Assembly: GCA_963697355.1 (NCBI GenBank)
Contig: CAVONV010000022.1
Span: 434,001 to 498,000, forward strand
Source of the DNA: CAVONV01 sp963697355
Lineage (GTDB): Bacteria; Acidobacteriota; Vicinamibacteria; Marinacidobacterales; DATDRI01
DNA: 64,000 nt
Direction of reading: 5' to 3'
Part shown: in pieces, positions 18,161 to 25,746 of the stretch
Layout: each line of letters starts with the position of its first letter
Numbering within the stretch: the stretch's first letter is position 1
Program-made: the position numbers and the translations under genes
Notes under the pieces: generated by a model
Told to the model about the DNA's origin: nothing
What the model saw: the letters and a program-made list of their open reading frames with translations, nothing else
Database searches by the model: none

Positions 18161-19039
18161 ATGCGTGCTATGAGAGGTGCTTTCGAAAGCAAGGTCCGCC
18201 GACAAGTACATTCTTTGAAGGAAGAGCCTCACAGCAAGCTGCTATTCGAAACGGCGAACAAGCGACGAAAATGGCTTGGGTGCCGTGCCCGGCGAGACGC
18301 GGAAACCTGGACACCAAGAGAAGCTTTTGAGCTTCTTCTCATCGAGTACATGGGGCTGACGCGTGACACGGTTCCCATTGTGTCAGAGAAGGAAGACGAG
18401 ATCGTATGGGACTCGATGAACGAGTGTCCGACCCTAGATGCATGTAACCGACTAGGATTGGACACCAAGGTAGTCTGCCGGGACGTTTACGAAAAGTCGA
18501 CTCAAGCGTTTTTGTCGGATCTCGATCCTCAACTCAGATTCTGGCGGAGCTATGATCTCATTCGTCCTCATGCTCCAGCCTGTAGAGAAGCTATTTACAG
18601 AATCGATTTTGAGTCAATGATGCGGCTCGCGATTGAGGAAGCAGAGATCTCTCGATCAGCAGGTAACGAGGCTTCTGGCGCGGTCCTTGTATGGGGTCAA
18701 GAAGTGATTGCCACAGATCATGAGACCGTTTTTGAGGATCATGAGCCGAGCGCTCATGCGGCCATGCGTGCTATCCGCAAGGGCAACAAATCTCTTGACG
18801 ATTGCAACCTCTGCGGAGGGGTGCTATTCACAACCTGTGAACCTTGTGCGATCTGTACCGCGCAAGCCATACGCGCCAACCTGACCACTATTGTCTATGG
18901 CGCAGCGTTAGAGGATGCGGCAAACACCGGAAAAAGGCGGATTTCTTCGAGCTGTGAACAGGTGGTAGAGAGAGCGCACATTTGGCTCGAGGTCATAGGT
19001 GGTGTTCTAGAGGAAGAGTGCAGATCGGTATCGCTGTGA
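18161..19039 (+). CDS. Cytidine/guanine deaminase-fold protein without the catalytic Glu, fused to an N-terminal domain
   Basis: A 292-residue protein. The C-terminal half (from about 150) has the deaminase fold with zinc ligands H199 and C229/C232 (TCEPCAIC). The universal H-A-E motif reads H-A-A (SAHAAMRAIR), so the proton-shuttling Glu is Ala201. The N-terminal 145 residues form a separate Cys-containing domain (NECPTLDACNRLGLDTKVVCRDVYEKS) that I cannot assign. Known parallels are ADAT3/Tad3-type subunits that lost the Glu and serve as partners. ATG 18161 is preferred over GTG 18140. The SAM methyltransferase gene follows 39 bp downstream. Binding or partner function is inferred. Confidence 0.75.
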   Translation: MRAMRGAFESKVRRQVHSLKEEPHSKLLFETANKRRKWLGCRARRDAETWTPREAFELLLIEYMGLTRDTVPIVSEKEDEIVWDSMNECPTLDACNRLGLDTKVVCRDVYEKSTQAFLSDLDPQLRFWRSYDLIRPHAPACREAIYRIDFESMMRLAIEEAEISRSAGNEASGAVLVWGQEVIATDHETVFEDHEPSAHAAMRAIRKGNKSLDDCNLCGGVLFTTCEPCAICTAQAIRANLTTIVYGAALEDAANTGKRRISSSCEQVVERAHIWLEVIGGVLEEECRSVSL

Positions 19040-19078
19040 TGTATGGAGAAGGATGATGACTGGAGTTGATGAACCAGA

Positions 19079-19831
19079 ATGGAAGGGTTGAAATACTTCT
19101 ACGAGCTCTACGAGGGTCTGCCTCGATGTGGACCCGGCGACAACGGCTCTACGCGTAGAGCCTATTCTTCGATGTTGGATATCCCGGAAAGGCCCGATAT
19201 TCTGGATATCGGGTGCGGTACGGGGATACACACCTTGGAGCTTGCAAGAGTCTCCCGCGGCAAGATCATCGCGCTCGACAATCACCAGCCGTTCTTGGAT
19301 AGGTTGGTGGAAAACGCCCGGGAGGAGGGACTGGAAGACGACGTGCATGCATTGTGCCAATCCATGCTCGAAATGGAGTTTGAAGAGGAGTCCTTCGACG
19401 TCATCTGGTCGGAAGGCGCTTTGTACTTCATGGGATTTCAAAATGGATTGCGGAAGTGCCACAGCCTCTTGAAGGCCGGAGGTTACGCCGCTGTTAGTGA
19501 AGCCGTATATCTGAGGCCGGACCCACCGAGCGCCGTCGTTGAATTTTGGAAGAGTGAGTATCCGGACATCTCGGATATTGATGGCAAAATAGCCGACGTC
19601 GAAAAAGAGAACTTCAAACTCATTACCCACTTTACTTTGCCGGAAAGTGCTTGGCTGGATGCCTACTACGTTCCGATGGAACAACGAATCGTCGAGCTCG
19701 GTGACAAGTACCGAGACAATGAAGAGGCCAGAAGCGTACTGAGTGACGCGGAACGTGAAATAGAATTCTACCGTACATATTCTTCCTATTATGGCTATGA
19801 GTTCTTCGTGATGCATAAGCCTTCACGCTAA
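19079..19831 (+). CDS. Class I SAM-dependent methyltransferase
   Basis: A 250-residue methyltransferase with motif I ILDIGCGTGIHTLELA (about residues 41-56), an acidic strand-2 end (IIALDN) and the later segments FDVIWSEGALYFMGF and LKAGGYAAVSEAVY. It belongs to the UbiE/Methyltransf_11/25 group, and the substrate cannot be told. It follows the deaminase-like gene by 39 bp and may share its transcript. Confidence 0.88.
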   Translation: MEGLKYFYELYEGLPRCGPGDNGSTRRAYSSMLDIPERPDILDIGCGTGIHTLELARVSRGKIIALDNHQPFLDRLVENAREEGLEDDVHALCQSMLEMEFEEESFDVIWSEGALYFMGFQNGLRKCHSLLKAGGYAAVSEAVYLRPDPPSAVVEFWKSEYPDISDIDGKIADVEKENFKLITHFTLPESAWLDAYYVPMEQRIVELGDKYRDNEEARSVLSDAEREIEFYRTYSSYYGYEFFVMHKPSR

Positions 19832-19970
19832 GATGCTTCGAAAAAAGCCGAGGAATTGAATCCAACCAAGGTGTCCTCTTGACCTCTCTTCAACCATCGC
19901 GCTAGGATGCGAAAAAGTCATACGCGCAGTGAGCCAGCGGTTCAATCCTCATGTTAGTCGGAGAGGGCCT

Positions 19971-20489
19971 ATGACGGATCGTCGCATTTGGTTCGATCGT
20001 TCGTTCGAGCTTGGGTTACCTTTGGAAGCTTTCCCTGACGTCTTGGAGCGTATCCGTGGCACTCCGGCAAGGTTGGAAGATAGAGTAAGGAACCTCGAGC
20101 CGGAGAAACTGGTTGTCGAAGTGCGCGGAGCGTGGTCGATTCAGGCGAATGTGGGCCATTTGCTCGACCTGGAAGAGCTATGGTCGGGTCGCCTCGACGA
20201 GCTACTCGCAGGGAGAAGACAGCTAAGAGGGGCTGACCTCGAGAATCGTAAGACTCACGAGGCAGAGCACAATCGTCGATCGATCGAGGAACTGCTGAAA
20301 GAGTTCCGATCGACACGAATGGCGACCGTTGCTCGGCTGGAATCACTCTCGGATGAGGATCTTGGACGCCAGGCGCTTCACCCGAGACTCGGACAGCCTA
20401 TGAGTGCCGTTGACCTCTTTTTCTTCGTGGCAGAGCACGATGACCACCACCTGGCGCGCATCACTGAGATTCTGCGGCTAACTCGATGA
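19971..20489 (+). CDS. DinB-like four-helix-bundle protein
   Basis: A 172-residue DinB/YfiT-like protein. Family features are WSIQANVGHLLDLEELW early and FFVAEHDDHHLARITEILR at the end, which supply the three His of the metal site. Members include thiol-S-transferases and uncharacterised stress proteins. The start 19971 follows GGAGAGGG; the frame is open 14 codons upstream from a GTG. The SRPBCC gene follows 12 bp downstream. Confidence 0.83.
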   Translation: MTDRRIWFDRSFELGLPLEAFPDVLERIRGTPARLEDRVRNLEPEKLVVEVRGAWSIQANVGHLLDLEELWSGRLDELLAGRRQLRGADLENRKTHEAEHNRRSIEELLKEFRSTRMATVARLESLSDEDLGRQALHPRLGQPMSAVDLFFFVAEHDDHHLARITEILRLTR

Positions 20490-20501
20490 AGGGAGTTTCG
20501 T

Positions 20502-20942
20502 ATGGCAAGAGCAGAGAAAGTGGACTTCACCAGTCTAATGAAAGTTCCTCCGGAACGGGCTTATGATGCCATCGCCAGTGCAGCAGGCCTCGATGGATGG
20601 TTTACGAAGGGGGCCAAGGTCGAAGCGAAATCCGGTGGCCGTATCCAGTTTCGATGGGAAGACTACGGTCCAGATGGGTATGCCGGCGAAAATGGTGGCC
20701 CTGTACTCGAAGCCCGCCGGCCGGAACGTTTCGTGTTCCAATGGACCACGGACTCCGGTGGCTACGACACCACCGTAGAAATCGACTTCGCACCCCATGA
20801 GAAAGGGACGATGGTTCATCTCGTGGAACAAGGCTATGAGGATAGTCCAGCGGGGATGCAAGACTTGTTGAATCGTGCCACGGGTTGGGGATGTGTCCTT
20901 ACTCTGATGAAGTTCTATTTGGAGCATGGTGTGACCTACTGA
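20502..20942 (+). CDS. SRPBCC (AHSA1-like) domain protein
   Basis: A 146-residue protein of the START/Bet v1-like fold: VPPERAYDAIASAAGLDGWFTKGAKVEAKSGG followed by PERFVFQW and TTVEIDF, ending WGCVLTLMKFYLEHGV, typical of AHSA1-type proteins. It likely binds a small hydrophobic ligand. It lies in a compact cluster with the DinB-like gene upstream (12 bp) and DUF2277 downstream (7 bp). Confidence 0.85.
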   Translation: MARAEKVDFTSLMKVPPERAYDAIASAAGLDGWFTKGAKVEAKSGGRIQFRWEDYGPDGYAGENGGPVLEARRPERFVFQWTTDSGGYDTTVEIDFAPHEKGTMVHLVEQGYEDSPAGMQDLLNRATGWGCVLTLMKFYLEHGVTY

Positions 20943-20949
20943 GGAGCTC

Positions 20950-21216
20950 ATGTGTCGAAACATCAAAACGCTATTCAACTTTGACCCACCGGCTTCGAAG
21001 GAGGAGGTCCGTGCTGCCTCCGTGCAATTCGTCCGCAAGTTGAGTGGATTTACCAAACCTTCGAAGGTCAACGAAGCCGTCTTCGAAGGTGCCGTAGACG
21101 ACGTCACCAAGATTGCCTATCAACTACTCGAATCCCTCGTGACTCAAGCCCCCCCTCGAAATCGTGAAGTTGAAGGCGCCAAAGCTCGTGAGCGGGCAGC
21201 AAGACGCTTCGGGTAG
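20950..21216 (+). CDS. DUF2277 protein
   Basis: An 88-residue protein starting MCRNIKTLFNFDPPAS and containing QFVRKLSGFTKPSKVNEAVFEGAVDDV, the diagnostic sequence of DUF2277. Function is unknown. It is 7 bp behind the SRPBCC gene, with GAGGAG before the start. Confidence 0.88.
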   Translation: MCRNIKTLFNFDPPASKEEVRAASVQFVRKLSGFTKPSKVNEAVFEGAVDDVTKIAYQLLESLVTQAPPRNREVEGAKARERAARRFG

Positions 21217-21339
21217 TTCTTACAAGTTCGAAGTTTCTTCTGACCGGCTTGCCTCGCGCGCGTCGCCTCTGCTATTCTCCGGTCACGATTGATTGCGGTC
21301 CTCGAGTCTATTGTTCTTCTGCACTTGGGGGTGTTGTCC

Positions 21340-21831
21340 ATGGCAAAAACGATTCGATTTCGACTCAATGACCAGCCTACCGAGATTTCCGTCGATCCCG
21401 AACGTACGTTGCTCTGGGTCTTGCGTACGGATATCGGTTTGACCGGAGCCAAGTATGGTTGCGGTGACGGGCTTTGCGGCGCCTGCACCGTTCTCGTGGA
21501 TAGCGAGCCCGTTCGTTCGTGCCTGGTGTCTGTTGGAGACATTGCCGGAACGGAAGTGCTCACCATCGAGGGATTGGCGCAAAGCGATAAACTTCATCCC
21601 CTGCAGCAGGCATTCGTCGACCATGATGCGCTTCAATGCGGTTACTGCACGCCGGGTATGATCTTGGGAGCCTATAGCTTTCTCTTGAAGAATCCCGACT
21701 CCTCGCGTGAAGACATCGTTGCGTACATGGACGACCACTTGTGTCGCTGCGGTAGTCACGTGCGGATTCTGGCGGCCATCGAAACGGCGTCTCGCTCGAT
21801 GAAGGAGGCCAACAATGAAGGGCGAAGGTGA
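21340..21831 (+). CDS. Molybdenum hydroxylase small subunit, [2Fe-2S] protein
   Basis: A 163-residue iron-sulfur subunit of the xanthine dehydrogenase/isoquinoline 1-oxidoreductase family that passes electrons from the molybdenum centre. The plant-type cluster is ligated by the Cys of GCGDGLCGACTVLVD plus SCLVS, and the second cluster by CGYCTPGM and CRCG. ATG 21340 is chosen because it begins the conserved KTIRFRLND strand. The stop overlaps the large-subunit start by 4 bp. Length is normal for the family. Confidence 0.93.
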   Translation: MAKTIRFRLNDQPTEISVDPERTLLWVLRTDIGLTGAKYGCGDGLCGACTVLVDSEPVRSCLVSVGDIAGTEVLTIEGLAQSDKLHPLQQAFVDHDALQCGYCTPGMILGAYSFLLKNPDSSREDIVAYMDDHLCRCGSHVRILAAIETASRSMKEANNEGRR

Positions 21832-23910
21832 GGGCGACGCTCGACCGCCGGGATTTTATCCGCCTCGTCGGTGGTGGGGTCACCATCGCCTTTACGGTGA
21901 GAGATCCTCTCGCGCTTGCGCAGGGAGGTCGCGGCTACCCAGAGGATTTCAACGCTTACCTCCACATCGGTGAGGACGGCCGGGTGTCCTGCTTGAGCGG
22001 CAAGATCGAAATGGGCCAGGGCATCGTCACATCTCTTGCCCAGATGCTGGCAGAAGAGCTCGATGTTCCTCTGGCTTCGGTCGACATGGTCATGGGGGAT
22101 ACGAGCCGATGCCCGTGGGATGCGGGTACGTTCGGTTCTCGGAGCACCAAGTATTTCGGTCCGCCGTTGAGAAAAGCGGCTGCCGAGGCAAGGGCGGTGC
22201 TCTTTCAGTTGGCTTCGGAGCATCTCGGTGCGTCGCTGGATCAGTTGATGGTCGAGAACGGGAGGGTCGTTGACTCGAGGAATCCCCAAAAGGCGGTGAC
22301 CTACGCCCAACTCGTCAAAGGGAAGAGAATCGAACGTCGCTTGGATGGAGACGTTTCTATCAAGCCTGTTTCGAAACACCGCGTTTCCGGGAAACCGACG
22401 CCTCGTGCTGATGCGAGGCAAAAGGTCACGGGAGAAGCCCTTTTTACGAGCGACATACGTCCACCGGGTATGTTGTATGCCAAAATCTTGCGGCCACCCG
22501 CGCACGGTGCGAAGGTCGTGAGTGTCGACACAGCCGATGCCGAAGAGATCGAGGGCGTCCGAGTCATCGAGGACGGTGATTTCGTAGCCGTCTTACATTC
22601 CCTTCCGGATGTGGCGGATACGGCCCTTGGCAAGGTGCGGGCTCAATTCGATGTCGCGGAAACGCCCTTGGACAATCGCACGATTTTCGACCATCTCGTC
22701 AAAGTGGCTCCCGCCGGAGAGGTGGTCACGGAACAAGGGCAGCTTGAAGAAGGGAGGCGTCTCGCTGAGAAAGACTTCGAGACCGATTACCTCAATCAAT
22801 ACGTTGCCCACGCGCCCATCGAGCCACATGCGGCCGCTGTTCAGATTGAAGGGAAGAAAGCGACCGTTTGGGCTTCTACACAGACTCCCTTTCGGGCGCA
22901 GGAAGCGGTAGGCGAGACATTGGGACTTCCGTCCGAGAACGTGAGGGTTATCACGCCGTTCGTAGGAGGAGGTTTCGGAGGCAAGACCAATACCCAACAA
23001 ATCGTCGAAGCGGCTCGACTCGCCAAGTTAGCAGGACGTCCCGTGCAGGTGGCCTGGACCCGCAAGGAAGAGTTCTTCTATGACACCTTTCGCCCCGCCG
23101 CCGTCATCAAGATCAAATCGGGCTTGGACGCGCGGAATCACATCGTTTACTGGGACTACGACAACTACTATGCCGGAACGCAGAAGCTCGCAGCCTTTCT
23201 ACGATATTCCCCACCATCGCGTCCTCTCGAGGGGGGGGCGGAGGGACGGAGCGCATCCCTTCGGTGTCGGAGCGTGGCGAGGGCCGGGCAGCAACACAAA
23301 CGTGTTCGCCATCGAGTCCCAGATCGATGTAATGGCCGAGGCCGCGGGTATGGATCCACTTGCGTTCCGATTGCACAACTTGAAGAACAATCGAATGAAG
23401 CGGGTTCTCAACACCGTTGCCGAGAAATTCGGTCATCAGCTCGATAAAGGGCCTTCCGGTCGGGGATACGGTTTATCCTGCACCGATTACCTCGGGACCC
23501 ATGTCGCCACGATGGTCGAGGTCGAGGTGGACAAAGATTCTGGCAAGGTCCGGGTCAAGCGGGTCGTGTTAGCCCAGGATATGGGCGAAGTCATCAATCC
23601 GCAGGGCGCCCGATTGCAGCTCGAAGGTTGCATTACCATGGGTCTGGGTGCAGCCTTGACGGAAGAGATACGGTTCAAGGGAGGAAGCATTCTCGACGAG
23701 AACTTCGACACCTACGAGTTGCCGCGCTTCTCGTGGCTCCCAGAGATTGAGACGGTACTCGTCGAGAATCCCGACATGGAACCACAAGGGTGCGGGGAAC
23801 CCGCCATCACGACGATGGGCGCGGTGATCGCCAATGCGGTTTACGATGCCGTCGGGGTCCGAATGCTGGAGCTTCCCATGACACCGGAGCGGGTCAAGAG
23901 GGCGTTATAG
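21828..23910 (+). pseudogene. Molybdenum hydroxylase large subunit (isoquinoline 1-oxidoreductase type), one frameshift
   Basis: The two frames together give about 690 residues, normal for a fused molybdopterin-binding subunit. The N-terminus is a Tat signal (RRDFIRLVGGGVTIAF). Mo-cofactor segments include CLSGKIEMGQGIVTSLAQ, VITPFVGGGFGGKTN and, after the break, HPFGVGAWRGPGSNTNVFA and GCGEPAIT. The frame shifts by one base around 23190-23200, between NYYAGTQKLAA and FYDIPHHRVLS. Both sides are otherwise well conserved, so a read error or a very recent mutation is likely. With the small subunit it forms a periplasmic aldehyde or N-heterocycle hydroxylase; a cytochrome partner was not seen. 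Confidence 0.85.
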
Positions 23911-24214
23911 GTCAGGGGTACAGCAGCTTGCGGTCTGGCTCGAGCGGTCGCGTGCGGAGTGGCTCAACCCGAGCTACAACCATGACGCATGGTTCTTTGG
24001 CGTAGCGCCACCAATCCCACGTTGGGCCGGCTACACGATTGGCTTCGAACGGGTCGGCCAGTTTCTGACCGACAATCCCTCGCGGCGCCCTTCCGACCTC
24101 TACGCGGAGTCGCCCGCCTCCTTCATTCCCATCGACGAGTGCACGAAGGGTCGAGTCGGAAGCGCCCACCGTCCGGCGCAGGGAAGTTGCACTGCCGGTT
24201 GTCGGATTTGTTGA
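23909..24214 (+). pseudogene. C-terminal remnant of a DUF2268 (putative Zn-protease) protein
   Basis: Directly after the hydroxylase stop, a frame without start codon reads AEWLNPSYNHDAWFFG, then IPRWAGYTIGFERVGQFLTD, and stops at 24212. The IPRWAGYTIGF segment is the conserved C-terminal feature of DUF2268 proteins (Bacillus YjaZ-like). The protease domain with its HExxH is missing. The following bases to 24419 hold no gene I can support. Confidence 0.6.
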
Positions 24215-24419
24215 AAGAAATCCCGAAGAATGGGCTACCGAAGTTCGCCAAGGTCCCCTCGCTATCCGAGCAACGGCAGAATCCTCGCATCAAGCCAATG
24301 ACCCAACGTTTCGCCCACGTTGGGTATGGTATTCTCCCGCCATGAGAACAGAAAACACTTGTGCTGACGCTGTGACTTGCTCGGACGTGGCTGTCTCCTC
24401 GCAAACACGGGGGAGGGTG

Positions 24420-25643
24420 ATGTACCGTTCACGCTCGGGCTTCTTGTTAGCCGTCGTGCTTCTCTTGGCGGTTGTGGTTTTTGGCGGCAAGACAACCGTG
24501 CAAATGGCAAGCTCTCGAGCGGAGGACGCCCAAAGACCCAACATCGTCCTGATGTTCCCGGACAACCTTGGTTGGGGAGAAGTGGGCGCCTATGGCGGCG
24601 TCCGGGGCGTGCCGACCCCCCAGATCGATAGGATCGCCGACGAGGGAATCCGTCTTAACAACTTCAATGTTGAGAACTCCTGCACCGTCTCCCGCATTGC
24701 ACTGCTCACCGGACGCTACGCCGCCCGGGCCGGTGGGACACAAGCCACGGGCATGACGCTGTGGGAGGTCACCATCGCCGAAGCCCTCCAAGAGCAGGGC
24801 TACGCGACCGGGCTTTTCGGAAAGTGGCACGTGGGTGGTGACAACTGGGAGGGCCGACGCGAACCCCAGCATCAAGGATTCGACGAGTGGTACGGGATTC
24901 CGGGCACCAGCACGACGGCGCAATTCACATCCTTCGAGACGTGGGATCCGGCCACGATGGAAGAACCTTACATCTGGGAAGGCAGGGCGAGGGAGCTCTC
25001 GCGCAAAGTAAAGCCGTACGACATGGAGACGCGGCGGACGGTTGACCGTGAAGCGGCGGAGCGGGGAATCGCATTCATGGAGCGGAACGTGCGCGAAGAT
25101 CGGCCGTTCTTCTTCTTTTACCCAATCACCCAGATCCACTTTCCGACGCTGGCGCATCCCGACTTCGCCGGCACGACCGGTGCAGGGGACATTGGCGATG
25201 CGATGGCGGAAGTGGACCACAACGTAGGGCTCGTCCTCGAGGCCATCGATCGGCTGGAGATCGCGGCGAATACGATCGTTTTCTGGTGTACCGATAACGG
25301 TGCGGAACGACGGCGGCCATGGCGTGGCTCCGCGGGTCCCTGGAACGGCTTTTACAACACCGCCATGGAAGGGGGAATCCGGACGCCGTGCGTGATCCGC
25401 TGGCCCGGCCGCATCCCCGCGGGCCAGGTATCGAACGAGATCGTGCACCAGATGGATATATTCCCCACACTCGCTGCCGCGGTCGGCGCCCCGGAAATGG
25501 TGCCCACCGATCGTCCGATAGACGGCGTGAATCAACTCCCTTTCCTCGAGGGTAGGCAGCCCCACTCACTGGGTCTCGGTCGGGATCATGATGAGCAATG
25601 GAGTCTTCTCCATGTTCAGGGCTTCCACCTCGAATTTCTCTAA
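24420..25643 (+). CDS. Secreted arylsulfatase, C-terminally truncated, variant active-site motif
   Basis: A 407-residue type I sulfatase with a signal/anchor segment (8-22). Alkaline-phosphatase-fold features are PDNLGWGEVGAYGG (metal), GKWHVG, TQIHFPTLAHPDF and CTDNGAERRRPWRG. The formylglycine motif is C88-T-V-S-R92, with Val where Pro stands in the canonical CxPxR. Homologues run to about 500 residues or more. Here the sequence leaves the family after GVNQLPFLEGRQPHS (about 25565) and ends in an unrelated tail, so the C-terminal subdomain is lost. The start follows GGGGGAGGGTG. Activity is doubtful. Confidence 0.8.
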   Translation: MYRSRSGFLLAVVLLLAVVVFGGKTTVQMASSRAEDAQRPNIVLMFPDNLGWGEVGAYGGVRGVPTPQIDRIADEGIRLNNFNVENSCTVSRIALLTGRYAARAGGTQATGMTLWEVTIAEALQEQGYATGLFGKWHVGGDNWEGRREPQHQGFDEWYGIPGTSTTAQFTSFETWDPATMEEPYIWEGRARELSRKVKPYDMETRRTVDREAAERGIAFMERNVREDRPFFFFYPITQIHFPTLAHPDFAGTTGAGDIGDAMAEVDHNVGLVLEAIDRLEIAANTIVFWCTDNGAERRRPWRGSAGPWNGFYNTAMEGGIRTPCVIRWPGRIPAGQVSNEIVHQMDIFPTLAAAVGAPEMVPTDRPIDGVNQLPFLEGRQPHSLGLGRDHDEQWSLLHVQGFHLEFL

Positions 25644-25746
25644 CAGGGAAAGCAGCCAGGAGCGGGCCGGCTGTCGCAGGTTGTCATAATGCTCGCATAT
25701 TGTCGCTCCAGGGAATGTGGTCAGGTTTTCACTTATCCAGTTACCC

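Noticed and set aside
25565..25746. Minus-strand frame of about 60 codons between sulfatase and protease (including QPARSWLLSLLEKFEVEALN)
   Set aside because: It looks mildly protein-like but has no start, overlaps the sulfatase tail and matches no family I can name.
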